Part shown: piece by piece, positions 52,092 through 61,379 of the stretch | Layout: each line of letters opens with the position of its first letter | Numbering within the stretch: the stretch's first letter is position 1 | NCBI RefSeq assembly: GCF_051172195.1 | Contig: NZ_JBPJAQ010000001.1 | Location: 2,914,001 to 2,978,000, forward strand | Length of the DNA stretch: 64,000 bases | Direction of reading: 5' to 3' | Source: Paludibaculum fermentans_A | GTDB taxonomy: Bacteria; Acidobacteriota; Terriglobia; Bryobacterales; Bryobacteraceae | Position numbers and translations under genes: made by a program | The notes under the pieces: model-generated | Told to the model about the DNA's origin: nothing | Seen by the model: only the letters and a program-made list of their open reading frames with translations | The model's database searches: none

Positions 52092-55000
52092 ATGTCGAAA
52101 GCTCACCAGCTAATGCTCGCCCTCGTTGCGGCGACGGCTATCGCCCACGCTCAATCCAGTTCTGGAACTATCCTCGGAACGGTCCGCGACAGCCAGGACG
52201 CCGTTATTCCCGGAGCCGTAGTCACGGTGACGGATATTGCGAAGAAGACCGTGCGCACCTTTACGACGAGTTCGGCAGGGGAGTACGTGGTGACCTTCCT
52301 CGACCCCGGCCAATACGCGATCACGGTGGAAGCGGCGGGCTTCAAGAAATACAACCAATCGGGCCTGACGGTGCGGGTAGCGGACCGGCTGACGATGGAC
52401 TTCCATCTGGAGATCGGCCAGATGGTGGACCAGGTGACGGTGGAAGCGGTGACGCCGCTGGTGAATGCTGTGACGAATACCTTAGGCCAGGTGATCGAGA
52501 ACCGGCGGATTATTGACCTGCCGCTGAACGGACGCGAGCCGTTTGCGCTGGCGACGCTGGCTCCGGGTGTGCTGCCGACGCCGAATAATACGGCCCAGCA
52601 CCAAGGCGGGTCGGTGCCGAGCATCAGCGGCGCGGCGAACTTCACGAGCGAAGTGACGATTGACGGCATCCCGAATACGGCGCCGCGCAACCAGGGCCGG
52701 TTCAACTTCCTGATCTACACGCCTTCAGTGGATGCGGTGAGCGAGTTCAAAGTGCAGACCAATTCGATGAGCGCTGAGTATGGCCGGTTCAACGGCGGTG
52801 TGATCAGCGTGGTGACGAAGTCGGGCACGAACGAGATTCACGGGACGGCGTACGAGTTTCACCGGAACTCGTATTTCGACGCCAACACCTTCTTCAACAA
52901 CCGGGCGGGCATTCCGTTGGGCGCCCTGCGGCGCAACCAGGCAGGCGGCGCGATTGGCGGTCCGGTGGTGCTGCCGAAGATCTACAACGGCAAGGATCGC
53001 ACGTTCTTCTTCTTTGACTATGAGGCGTTCCGGGAGAGCACGGTGGCCTCGGCGAACTACACGGTGCCGACGGCGCTGGAGCGAACGGGCGATTTCTCGA
53101 AGACGGTGAATGCCGCGGGTGCGGCGGTGGTGATGTATGACCCGACCACGACACGGGTGGGTTCCGCCGGCACACTGATGCGGGATCCGTTCCCGGGCAA
53201 TGTGATTCCGACGAACCGGATCAATGCCGTGGGCAACAATCTGGTGAAGTTCTTCCCGCTGCCGACGAATGGGCGGCTGACGGCGAACCTGGACATTGGC
53301 GCGGCGCGCGTGAATCGCGATGATACCTTTGACATCCGGATCGATCACTATGTTGGGACGAGCCACAAGATCTTCGGGCGGGTGTCGCGCCAGGAGCCAT
53401 TCACGGGCGAGCCGAACTACTTCAACAACATTGCGAATCCGGGCAATCCGTCGCTGACGCAGCACCGGCGGTCGGCCGCATTGCAGGACATCTGGACGCT
53501 GACGCCGACGACGATCGTGAACTTCAACTACGGGCTGTCGCGGCAATACGGCACGCGTACGGCGTGGGGTGATGGCTATGACATTACGCAGCTCGGGTTC
53601 CCAGCCAATTTCCAGGCGAATCAGCAGGTGAGCGCGCTGCCGACCTTCTCGATTAGCGGCTACTCTGGACTGGGGAATGGCAACCAGAATTACAGCTCGC
53701 AGATGTCGCACATCCTGCAGGCGACGGTGACGCGGATCCAGGGCTCGCACACGCTGAAGGCCGGTGCTGACTATCGTGTGTATCTCGACAACCAGTTGCA
53801 GAATCCTTCGGCGCAGGGCGCGCTTTCGATCAGTTCGGCGTGGACCCAGGGTCCGAATCCCAACCAGGCGAGCACGACGGCAGGCAACGGCATCGCATCG
53901 CTGCTGCTGGGGATTCCGGGCGGGTCGCTGATCAACCAGCCGGCGATTGCCTCGGCCAGTCGCTACTGGGCCGGGTTCGTACAGGACGATTGGCGGATGA
54001 ACCGCAAGCTGACGTTGAATCTCGGCTTCCGGTATGAGGTGAATGTTCCGCGCACAGAGCGATTTGACCGCATCAGCATCTTCGATGTCGGCGCGGCGTC
54101 GCCCATTGCGGCCCAGGTGCCTTCGATTCCCGGATTGCGCGGGGCGATGGCATTCCGCGATGCGAGCGACCGCCAACTGGTCGCGGGCGATAAGAACAAC
54201 TGGGCTCCGCGGTTTGGGTTCGCGTATCAGTTGAACAAGGACACGGTGCTCCGCGGCGGATACGGCATCTTCTTCGGGCTGTCCTCGACGGACGCGGCCG
54301 GTGCCGCGGGCGGCTTTGTGGATGGCTTCCAGGCGACTACCAGCATTGTGACGTCGCTGGATGGCACGACACCGATCGCGAGCCTCTCGAATCCGTTCCC
54401 GAATGGCTTCAACCAGCCGTTGTCGCGCAGCCAACTGACGGACCGTTCGCTGCTGGGTCAATCGAATACTTCCGGCTTGCTGTCGCTGGCCACTCCGTAC
54501 TTCCAGCAGTGGAACTTCTCGGTGCAGCGATCACTGGGCCAGGACCTGATTGTGGAGATCGCCTACACGGCAAACAAGGGTACGCATGTGCCGTATACGA
54601 ACTTCAATCCAAACACGTTGACACAGGCGCAGAACGCGCTGGGCGCGGTGAATCAGCAACTGGTGGCGAATCCGTTCTACGGCATTATTACGGATCCGAC
54701 CAGCTCGCTATCGCTGGCGACGGTGCAGCGCGGGCAACTGCTGCGGCCTTACCCGCAGTATGGGTCGGTCAACCTGGTGAACCCTTCGATCGGCAATTCG
54801 AACTACCATTCGATGCAGGCGCGCGTGGAGAAGCGGTTCAGCAAGGGCTACACGCTGCTGGCGGCGTATACGTGGTCGAAGAACATCACTGACTTTTCGA
54901 ACGCGGCGGTGGGTTCGACGACGGGCGTGATGGATCCCTTTAACCTGAGGCTGGAACGGTCGCTGGATTCCCAGGATGTGCCGCACCGGCTGGTGTTGAG

Positions 55001-55508
55001 CGGGGTGTATGAGCTGCCTTTCGGCCGCGGCCGTTGGATGGGATCGCACTGGAACCGGGCGGTGGACATGCTGTTTGGCGGATGGCAGATGAACGGCATC
55101 GCCAGCTTCCAGAAGGGTGAGCCGCTGGTGATGAGCGCGATTTCGGGGACAAGGCCGATCCGGCTGCAGCAGAGTGGAGAGCTGAGCGGCTCGACACAGA
55201 GCCGGCTGTTGAAATACTTCGATACCAATGCGTTTGCGGTGCCGGCCGCGTTCACTTTGGGCAACAGCTCACGGACGGCTCCTGATCTGCGCGGGCCGGG
55301 GATTGCGAACTACGACCTCTCGTTGTTCAAGACCTTCGCGATCTATGAACGGTTGAGGGCCCAGTTCCGCTTTGAGACGTTCAATGCGATGAACAGGGTG
55401 TGGTTCGGGATGCCGAGCACCTCCATTGGTTCAACGAGTGCGGGTGTCATCAGCAGCCAGGCGAACTCGCCGCGGCAACTGCAACTGGCGCTGAAGTTCC
55501 TGTTCTAA
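52092..55508 (+). CDS. Oar-like TonB-dependent outer membrane protein, 1138 aa
   Basis: A signal peptide (about 1-20, ending AIAHA) is followed by a carboxypeptidase-regulatory-like domain (GTILGTVRDSQDAVIPGAVV). The plug (RIIDLPLNGREPFALATLAP, then SEVTIDGIPNTAPRNQ) and a barrel ending LQLALKFLF complete it. It shares its overall plan with the protein at 37345, but the two differ throughout. The promoter in front carries two GntR operators, so it is predicted to import the inducer-related substrate of this locus across the outer membrane. The next gene, a sialidase-fold protein, begins 15 bases after the stop and is co-transcribed. Confidence 0.93.
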   Translation: MSKAHQLMLALVAATAIAHAQSSSGTILGTVRDSQDAVIPGAVVTVTDIAKKTVRTFTTSSAGEYVVTFLDPGQYAITVEAAGFKKYNQSGLTVRVADRLTMDFHLEIGQMVDQVTVEAVTPLVNAVTNTLGQVIENRRIIDLPLNGREPFALATLAPGVLPTPNNTAQHQGGSVPSISGAANFTSEVTIDGIPNTAPRNQGRFNFLIYTPSVDAVSEFKVQTNSMSAEYGRFNGGVISVVTKSGTNEIHGTAYEFHRNSYFDANTFFNNRAGIPLGALRRNQAGGAIGGPVVLPKIYNGKDRTFFFFDYEAFRESTVASANYTVPTALERTGDFSKTVNAAGAAVVMYDPTTTRVGSAGTLMRDPFPGNVIPTNRINAVGNNLVKFFPLPTNGRLTANLDIGAARVNRDDTFDIRIDHYVGTSHKIFGRVSRQEPFTGEPNYFNNIANPGNPSLTQHRRSAALQDIWTLTPTTIVNFNYGLSRQYGTRTAWGDGYDITQLGFPANFQANQQVSALPTFSISGYSGLGNGNQNYSSQMSHILQATVTRIQGSHTLKAGADYRVYLDNQLQNPSAQGALSISSAWTQGPNPNQASTTAGNGIASLLLGIPGGSLINQPAIASASRYWAGFVQDDWRMNRKLTLNLGFRYEVNVPRTERFDRISIFDVGAASPIAAQVPSIPGLRGAMAFRDASDRQLVAGDKNNWAPRFGFAYQLNKDTVLRGGYGIFFGLSSTDAAGAAGGFVDGFQATTSIVTSLDGTTPIASLSNPFPNGFNQPLSRSQLTDRSLLGQSNTSGLLSLATPYFQQWNFSVQRSLGQDLIVEIAYTANKGTHVPYTNFNPNTLTQAQNALGAVNQQLVANPFYGIITDPTSSLSLATVQRGQLLRPYPQYGSVNLVNPSIGNSNYHSMQARVEKRFSKGYTLLAAYTWSKNITDFSNAAVGSTTGVMDPFNLRLERSLDSQDVPHRLVLSGVYELPFGRGRWMGSHWNRAVDMLFGGWQMNGIASFQKGEPLVMSAISGTRPIRLQQSGELSGSTQSRLLKYFDTNAFAVPAAFTLGNSSRTAPDLRGPGIANYDLSLFKTFAIYERLRAQFRFETFNAMNRVWFGMPSTSIGSTSAGVISSQANSPRQLQLALKFLF

Positions 55509-55522
55509 TCGGAACAACGACC

Positions 55523-57337
55523 ATGACCAGACGAGACTTCTTCGCCACGAGCGCGATTCTAGGTGTTCCTTTGCATGCGGCCGGGCCGGGCCAGCCGGAC
55601 TGGCGCAACGTCAAGCACGGCTGGCAGATTCCACGGGAAGGCTATAGCGATCAGCCCTACGTTGTGGTGACGCGCGATGGCAACTGGCTGTGCGTGTTGA
55701 CGACGGGGCGTGGCGTGGAAGGGGAACCGGGGCAGCACATCATTTCGACGATCAGCACGGACCAGGGACAAACCTGGTCCGCGCCCATCGACATCGAGCC
55801 GGCGGATGGACCGGAAGCGTCGTGGGTGATGCCGTTCATTGCTCCGGGTGGGCGGGTGTACGTCTTCTATACATACAACTCAGAGAATCTGCGGCTGGAC
55901 ACGCGCAGCAACAATCCCAGGGTTGGGCGGCGGGTGGATACTCTGGGCAAGTACGCATACAAGTACTCGGACGATCACGGGCACAGCTGGTCGAAGGAGC
56001 GGTACTTTATTCCGATGCGGCCGATGCGGATCGACCGCGAGAACGCCTGGGCAGGGGAGTTGATGTACTTCTGGGGGGTGGGCAAGCCCATCCTGACGAG
56101 CAAGAAAGAGATGATCTTCGGGTACGCCAAAGTGGGGAAGTGGGGCGATCCGGGCAGCATGGTGACGTCGCAGGGCGTCTTTATGAAGAGCTCGAACATT
56201 GCCACGGAGAAGGATCCGGCGAAGCTGCATTGGGAGCTGCTGCCGGAAGGGGAAGAAGGACTGCGGGCCCCGAAGAATCCGGTGTCGGATGAAGCGAACC
56301 TAGTGGAGTTGAGCGACGGCAGCCTGTATTGCACGTATCGCAGCATCGACGGGTATAACTGTGCGGCGTATAGCAGGAACGGCGGGAAGACTTGGACTCC
56401 GCCGGCGTACGCGACGTACACGCCCGGAGGCCGGCCGATCAAACATCCGCGGGCGGCGAACTTTGTGCGCAAGTTCAGCAACGGGAAGTTCCTGCTGTGG
56501 TACCACAACCATGCGGGCGAAGCCGTGCACGCGCAGAAGTGGCCGTATTACACGGGCAGGAATCCGGGCTGGATTACGGGCGGTGTGGAAAAGAACGGGT
56601 TCATACACTGGAGCCAGCCGGAGATCCTGCTGTACGACGACAACCCGGATACGCGCATCAGCTATCCGGATTTTGTCGAGGACAAGGGGCGCTACTACAT
56701 CACCGAGACGGTGAAGACGTACGCCCGTGTGCATCCGATTGACCAGACGCTGCTGGATGGGATCTGGAACCAGCTGGACAACAAGACCGTGGCGACGGGC
56801 GGGCTGGTGGCTACGGCGGCCGGGCCGGCTATGTCCGTGGCGCTGCCGAAGCTGGCGGAGCTTTCGGCGGGCGGCGGTTTCTCGCTGGAGTTCTGGGTGA
56901 AGCTGAGCGAACTGTCGGAGGGCCAGGTGCTGTTCGACACGGTGACTTCGTCGGGGCAAGGCGTATCGGTGCGGACGAGCGACCGGTTCACGCTGGCGCT
57001 GGCGATGAATGACGGGCGGACACGCGCGGCGTGGGACAGCGATCCGGGGACGCATGCGGGTACGCTGCGGTCGGGCACGTGGCAGCACGTCGTGTTCATT
57101 GTCGATGGCGGACCGAAGATCATCAGCGTGATGATTGACGGGATCCTGAACGATGGCGGAGCGGTTCGCGATTACGGGTGGGGGCGGTTTGGCGCCGAGC
57201 TCGGCGATGTGAATGGCGAGGCCCAGGCCAAGGTGGGCCCGAAGGTCTTTGGAGAGATGCGCAAGCTGCGGGTTTACAGCCGGGCGTTGCGGACCTCTGA
57301 GGCTGTTGGCAACTATCGCGCCGGCATCGACGCGTAA
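55523..57337 (+). CDS. exported sialidase-fold protein with LamG-like C-terminus
   Basis: A 604-residue protein with a Tat-like leader (MTRRDFFATSAILGVPLHA). The propeller part carries Asp-box motifs STISTDQGQTWSAPI, KYSDDHGHSWSKER and YSRNGGKTWTPP. From about residue 450 a concanavalin-type LamG domain follows (GGGFSLEFWVKLSELSEG, SGTWQHVVFIVDGG, GEMRKLRVYSRAL), probably for carbohydrate binding. Start ATG 55523 is 15 bases after the receptor gene; the frame is open into that gene, but that part is shadow sequence. Together with the shorter paralogue at 47519 it suggests two-step trimming of one glycan, but enzymatic activity is not proven by the motifs. Confidence 0.88.
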   Translation: MTRRDFFATSAILGVPLHAAGPGQPDWRNVKHGWQIPREGYSDQPYVVVTRDGNWLCVLTTGRGVEGEPGQHIISTISTDQGQTWSAPIDIEPADGPEASWVMPFIAPGGRVYVFYTYNSENLRLDTRSNNPRVGRRVDTLGKYAYKYSDDHGHSWSKERYFIPMRPMRIDRENAWAGELMYFWGVGKPILTSKKEMIFGYAKVGKWGDPGSMVTSQGVFMKSSNIATEKDPAKLHWELLPEGEEGLRAPKNPVSDEANLVELSDGSLYCTYRSIDGYNCAAYSRNGGKTWTPPAYATYTPGGRPIKHPRAANFVRKFSNGKFLLWYHNHAGEAVHAQKWPYYTGRNPGWITGGVEKNGFIHWSQPEILLYDDNPDTRISYPDFVEDKGRYYITETVKTYARVHPIDQTLLDGIWNQLDNKTVATGGLVATAAGPAMSVALPKLAELSAGGGFSLEFWVKLSELSEGQVLFDTVTSSGQGVSVRTSDRFTLALAMNDGRTRAAWDSDPGTHAGTLRSGTWQHVVFIVDGGPKIISVMIDGILNDGGAVRDYGWGRFGAELGDVNGEAQAKVGPKVFGEMRKLRVYSRALRTSEAVGNYRAGIDA

Positions 57338-57356
57338 GAGAGTTTTCTCCCTCTGC

Positions 57357-57397
57357 CGGGGCTCGGCGAACTGGCCATCGCGATTCGCCGAGCCCCG
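57357..57397 (+). terminator. stem-loop after the receptor/sialidase operon
   Basis: A perfect 14-bp inverted repeat, CGGGGCTCGGCGAA / TTCGCCGAGCCCCG, with a 13-base loop begins 19 bases after the stop. There is no long T run, but the stem is strong and separates the locus from the arsenic operon. Confidence 0.65.
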
Positions 57398-57445
57398 ATG
57401 AGCCGCTGTTTCCCGGCGGCTACTCCCCTATTGGTGACTGCCGCG

Positions 57446-57487
57446 TTGACGCTTCGGTTGCGCAGTGCTATCGTGAATCGACGATAG
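57446..57487 (+). promoter_or_regulatory. ars promoter with overlapping ArsR operator
   Basis: TTGACG (57446-57451) and TATCGT (57469-57474) are 17 bases apart. A perfect 7-bp inverted repeat with 6-base spacer, CTATCGT-GAATCG-ACGATAG (57468-57487), covers the -10 and start point, matching the usual ArsR site layout. The predicted start near 57481 leaves only about ten bases before the arsR ATG. Confidence 0.75.
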
Positions 57488-57490
57488 ACT

Positions 57491-57844
57491 ATGAAAAAGA
57501 AACCTGAGCCGACGCCGCTGTGCTGTCCCCCGTTGGAACCGCAGGCCGAGTCGCAGTTTGTGTCGCTGGAGGGGGCTGGCGCCGATGAAGAACTGGCTCG
57601 CCTGGCCAAGGCGTTGGGGCACCCCGCGCGGGTGCGGATCATCCGGATGCTGTCGTTGAAGGAAGCGCGTGTTTGCAGTCAGATTGTGGACGAATTGCCG
57701 CTGGCCCAATCGACGGTCTCGGAGCATCTGCGAATCCTGAAGGAAGTGGGGCTGGTGCGGAGCAGCCAGGAGGGTACGCGCATTGGCTATTGCATCAACT
57801 ACAACACGCTGCGGAAGTTGAAGGCGCTGGTCGCGATCATCTAG
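57491..57844 (+). CDS. arsR: ArsR-family metalloid-responsive repressor
   Basis: A 117-residue winged-helix repressor. The DNA-recognition segment is ELPLAQSTVSEHLRILKEVG at about 68-87, preceded by LAKALGHPARVRIIRMLS. Cysteines occur at C11-C12, C62 and C101. C62 is near the start of the recognition region, and the CC pair at the N-terminus could complete an As(III) site, a variant of the classic C-x-C arrangement. It should bind the palindrome just upstream and release on arsenite. It is the first gene of arsR-acr3-arsC. No ribosome site is seen between the operator and ATG, so translation may be near-leaderless. Confidence 0.93.
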   Translation: MKKKPEPTPLCCPPLEPQAESQFVSLEGAGADEELARLAKALGHPARVRIIRMLSLKEARVCSQIVDELPLAQSTVSEHLRILKEVGLVRSSQEGTRIGYCINYNTLRKLKALVAII

Positions 57845-57915
57845 GAGTTTGTCTGCCCATCGTCATCTGACGAAATGAGTATGAATGGGGCCCGGTGCCC
57901 GTGAAGTATACGAAT

Positions 57916-59001
57916 ATGTCCTCTGCCACAACAGCCCGCCTGTCTTTCCTGGACCGCTACCTGACCCTGTGGATCTTCACCGCCATGGCCATTGGCGTTG
58001 GGTTGGGGTACGGGATGCCGGGGATTGTCCCATTTCTCGACCGGTTCAGCGTGGGCACCACATCGATCCCCATCGCGATCGGCCTGATCCTGATGATGTA
58101 TCCGCCGCTGGCGAAGGTGAAGTACGAGGAGATGGGCCGCGTGTTCCAGCACCGGCGAATCCTGGTGCTGTCGCTGATCCAGAACTGGGTGGCCGGGCCG
58201 ATTCTGATGTTCACGCTGGCGGTGCTGCTGCTGCGGGACAAGCCGGAGTACATGACCGGGTTGATCCTGATCGGCCTGGCGCGCTGCATTGCGATGGTGA
58301 TTGTGTGGAACGACCTGGCTGGTGGAGATCGTGAGTATGCCGCGGGCCTGGTGGCGCTGAACTCGCTGTTCCAGGTGTTCTTCTTTTCGGTCTACTCTTA
58401 CTTCTTCCTGGCCACGGTGCCGCGCTGGCTGGGGCTGCGGGCGGTGGAAGTGGACATCTCGATGGGCGCGATCGCGCAGAGCGTCTTCATCTATCTCGGT
58501 GTTCCGTTCCTGGCCGGGATGCTCACTCGCTTCGTGCTGCTGAAGGCGAAGGGCCGCGACTGGTATGAGCAGAAGTTCATTTCGCGGATCAGTCCGCTGA
58601 CGCTGATCTCCCTGCTGTTCACCATTGTGGTGATGTTCAGCCTGAAGGGCGAGATGATCGTCCAGTTGCCGTTCGACGTCATCCGGGTGGCGATCCCGCT
58701 GACGATCTACTTTGTCCTGATGTTCTTCGTCTCGTTCTGGATGAGCCGGAAGGTGGGGGCGAACTACGCGGAGTCGGCTACGTTGTCGTTCACTGCGTCG
58801 TCGAACAATTTTGAGCTGGCCATTGCGGTGGCGATCGCGACGTTTGGGATCCACCACGGGGCGGCGTTTGCCGCGGTGATTGGGCCGCTGGTGGAAGTGC
58901 CGGTGCTCATCGGCCTGGTGAATGTGGCGTTGTGGATCAATCGCAAGTGGTTTGGGGGCGTATTCGGGGCGGTGGAAACCTGCCGGCCCGGGCGGGTGTG
59001 A
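57916..59001 (+). CDS. acr3: ACR3-type arsenite efflux permease
   Basis: A 361-residue membrane protein with ten predicted helices of the ACR3/bile-acid-symporter fold, which exports arsenite. The conserved Cys is C124 in GLARCIAMVIVWNDLAGGD, and the later helix has the essential Glu in IGPLVEVPVLIGLV. NWVAGPILMF and SSNNFELAIAVAIA are further family motifs. ATG 57916 is used; GTG codons at 57895 and 57901 are possible starts. It ends 14 bases before arsC. Confidence 0.95.
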   Translation: MSSATTARLSFLDRYLTLWIFTAMAIGVGLGYGMPGIVPFLDRFSVGTTSIPIAIGLILMMYPPLAKVKYEEMGRVFQHRRILVLSLIQNWVAGPILMFTLAVLLLRDKPEYMTGLILIGLARCIAMVIVWNDLAGGDREYAAGLVALNSLFQVFFFSVYSYFFLATVPRWLGLRAVEVDISMGAIAQSVFIYLGVPFLAGMLTRFVLLKAKGRDWYEQKFISRISPLTLISLLFTIVVMFSLKGEMIVQLPFDVIRVAIPLTIYFVLMFFVSFWMSRKVGANYAESATLSFTASSNNFELAIAVAIATFGIHHGAAFAAVIGPLVEVPVLIGLVNVALWINRKWFGGVFGAVETCRPGRV

Positions 59002-59015
59002 AGGAAGGAATCCCG

Positions 59016-59432
59016 ATGAAGCGAATCCTGGTTCTGTGTACGGGCAACTCGGCCCGCAGCCAGATGGGCGAGGGCCTGTTCCGGCAGGCCGGGGCGGGCG
59101 CTTACGAGGTGGAGAGTGCCGGCACGAAGCCGAGCCTGGTGCGGCCGGAGGCCATCGCGGTGATGCGGGAGTTGGGGATCGATATTTCGGGGCATCGCTC
59201 GAAATCGGTGAAGGAGTTCGAAGGGCAGTCCTTCGACTACGTGGTGACGGTGTGCGACAACGCGCGGGACAGTTGCCCTGTTTTCCCTGCGGGCACGCAG
59301 CGGATTCACTGGAGTTTCGAAGATCCGGCGGCGGTGGAGGGCAGTGAGGCCGAGCGGTTGGATGCGTTTCGCAGGATCCGGGACCAGATTCGCGCGCGTG
59401 TGGACGAATTCGCCGCGCGGCACGCAGGCTGA
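59016..59432 (+). CDS. arsC: arsenate reductase, thioredoxin-coupled type
   Basis: A 138-residue member of the low-molecular-weight phosphatase fold that reduces arsenate to arsenite for export by Acr3. The P-loop is CTGNSARS with nucleophile C8. The relay cysteines are C80 and C87, and the Asp of SFEDPA is present. Cys spacing (72 and 7) equals that of the S. aureus enzyme, which supports thioredoxin rather than glutaredoxin coupling. ATG 59016 follows AAGGAAGGAA. It completes a minimal three-gene resistance operon. Confidence 0.95.
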   Translation: MKRILVLCTGNSARSQMGEGLFRQAGAGAYEVESAGTKPSLVRPEAIAVMRELGIDISGHRSKSVKEFEGQSFDYVVTVCDNARDSCPVFPAGTQRIHWSFEDPAAVEGSEAERLDAFRRIRDQIRARVDEFAARHAG

Positions 59433-59525
59433 CAAGCTCCGGTTAATTCGTCATTTCATTTTTTACCGGCTATTCTGATACAACCTGAGTGGGCCGTTTG
59501 CGCCGCGCAAAGGGGGTTGTTTCGA

Positions 59526-60410
59526 ATGCACCGAATCGCCGGGTTATCCAGTTGTCGAGGACAAAGACCGTGTGGGCGACGCCTGCCGGTGTTGCTCGTG
59601 CTGGCTCTGGCGGCCACCGCGTTCGGTCAGGCGCAGACCGGGGCTGCGGCGCCCGCACAGCGTCCTAAGCAGGTTCTGTTTATCGGCGACGAGAAGGGTT
59701 TCCGGCATGAGGCGATCTCTCATGCGATGGCTACTGTGGAGCGGTTGGGCCGGGAGACCGGCTTGTGGGAGACGCACCTGCGAACCGACACGGAGCCGTT
59801 GACGAAGAAGAAGCTCGAATACAACGCCAAAAACCTGAACGATTTCGATGCTGTGATTTTCTATACGGGCGGCACGCTGCAGATGGACGAGCAGCAGAAG
59901 GCGGACCTGCTCTCGTTTGTACACGAGGATGGCAAGGGCTTCCTGGGCATACACAGCGCGGCTATCACTTTTGTACAGTGGCCGGCTTACGGCGAGATGC
60001 TGGGCGGCTATTTTGACGAGCATCCATGGGGCACTTTCGACGCGCCGGTGGTTGTCGAGGATCCGAACTTTCCGGGGATGCAGAAGTGGCCCGCGGCTCT
60101 CCAGCTAAAAGACGAGATCTACCAGATGAAGAACTACTCGCGCGCGAACACGCGGGTCCTGATGCGGCTGGATGCGTCGAAGGTGGATCTTGCCAACAAG
60201 AAGGTGAAGCGGGCTGATCGTGATTTCGCGGTGAGCTGGGTGAAGAGTTATGGGAAGGGACGCGTCTTCTACACGACGCTGGGCCATGTCCCCTCCAATT
60301 GGGACCGGCCGGACATGCAGGCGATGATGATTGGAGCGATCGAGTGGGCCACGGGTCAACTGGATGCGGATCTAACGCCGCGGCCGTTGCCGGCGAGTGC
60401 GCAGAAGTAA
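59526..60410 (+). CDS. secreted ThuA-domain protein
   Basis: A 294-residue exported protein. After a basic leader and hydrophobic core (LPVLLVLALAATAFG), the ThuA-like glutamine-amidotransferase fold shows VLFIGDEKGFRHEAISHAM, DFDAVIFYTGG, GKGFLGIHSAAITF with a conserved His, and the closing GKGRVFYTTLGHVPSNW. ThuA proteins occur in trehalose or trehalulose use and often in sugar-breakdown loci with TIM-barrel epimerases, as here. ATG 59526 is preferred to a TTG three codons upstream. The next gene follows 14 bases later, so the two form an operon. The reaction is unknown. Confidence 0.88.
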   Translation: MHRIAGLSSCRGQRPCGRRLPVLLVLALAATAFGQAQTGAAAPAQRPKQVLFIGDEKGFRHEAISHAMATVERLGRETGLWETHLRTDTEPLTKKKLEYNAKNLNDFDAVIFYTGGTLQMDEQQKADLLSFVHEDGKGFLGIHSAAITFVQWPAYGEMLGGYFDEHPWGTFDAPVVVEDPNFPGMQKWPAALQLKDEIYQMKNYSRANTRVLMRLDASKVDLANKKVKRADRDFAVSWVKSYGKGRVFYTTLGHVPSNWDRPDMQAMMIGAIEWATGQLDADLTPRPLPASAQK

Positions 60411-60424
60411 GAGGAGTTCACGGA

Positions 60425-61222
60425 ATGATGCAGACGCGGCGCGGTTTTGTTCGGGTGTTAGCCGGGGGCGCTGCCTGTGCTCCCCTGATCGCGGGCAGAC
60501 GCCTAAACATCGGCATTGGAGCGTATACGTATCACGCGATTTCGGTGGACGCGATGATCGAGCAATTGCGGGCCCTGAAGGTCACCGAGATCGAGATGTC
60601 GCGCGGCGAGTTCATGAATTTCAACAAACCGCCGGCCGAGTTGTTCGGGAGCTTCCGGAGCAAGATCGACGCGGCCGGGATCCGCTGTGTGTCGTACTAT
60701 GCGCCAACCATCAAGGATAGGGCGGATCTGGATGGCGCGATCCGGTTCGCGCGGATCCTGGGCTGCTCGAACATCACGGGCGACCCGACGGGCACGGTCC
60801 TGAAGTATGTGGATGAGCGGATGAGTTCGGAGGGCATGAGCTTCGGCATCCACAACCACTATTTCAAGAACCGGAAGTTCGACTACGAGAGTCCGGAGGA
60901 CATTCTGCGGGCCTTGGACGGCCTGTCGAGTACGGTGGGCTGCACGTTGGATGTTGGCCACATTGTGTCTTGCGGGCATGACACCGTGGATGCCGTCAGG
61001 AAGCTGGGATCGCGGCTGAAGCTGGTCCACCTGAAGGACATTCAAGCGCGGGGCGGGGAAGTGAACGTGCCGTTGGGGCAGGGGCTGTGCCGGATTCCCG
61101 AGGTGATGAGGGAGTTGCGGCGGATCGGATTCAAGGGTCTGATCGCTTTGGAATACGAGAAGGACGGCGACATCCTGGACGATGTGCGCCGGCAGATTGC
61201 GGTTGCGCGGAAGCTGGCGTAG
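60425..61222 (+). CDS. exported sugar phosphate isomerase/epimerase-like TIM-barrel protein
   Basis: A 265-residue protein with a Tat-like leader (MMQTRRGFVRVLAGGAAC). The xylose-isomerase-like barrel has IGIGAYTYHAISVDAMIEQL, a metal-binding Glu near VTEIEMSRGEF, His in GIHNHYFKNR, Asp in TLDVGHIVSCG, HLKD and the closing Glu in LIALEYEKDGD. It should isomerise or epimerise a keto-sugar with a divalent metal. GAGGAG precedes the ATG pair at 60425/60428. Its pairing with a ThuA gene suggests periplasmic processing of a disaccharide-derived keto-sugar; this is contextual. Confidence 0.88.
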   Translation: MMQTRRGFVRVLAGGAACAPLIAGRRLNIGIGAYTYHAISVDAMIEQLRALKVTEIEMSRGEFMNFNKPPAELFGSFRSKIDAAGIRCVSYYAPTIKDRADLDGAIRFARILGCSNITGDPTGTVLKYVDERMSSEGMSFGIHNHYFKNRKFDYESPEDILRALDGLSSTVGCTLDVGHIVSCGHDTVDAVRKLGSRLKLVHLKDIQARGGEVNVPLGQGLCRIPEVMRELRRIGFKGLIALEYEKDGDILDDVRRQIAVARKLA

Positions 61223-61379
61223 GCGGCGTGGGCGCGAGCTGGCTTGCCGACACCAATCACGATGAACCCGGCCAGCCATGCCTGGCGCCCCGGGGTGGCA
61301 GTAGCCGGACTGGATCGCATCTCGATGGCGCCGGACAAACCACGCCCGGCGCCCCCTGCTGCAATGCAATGTTCGCGGA

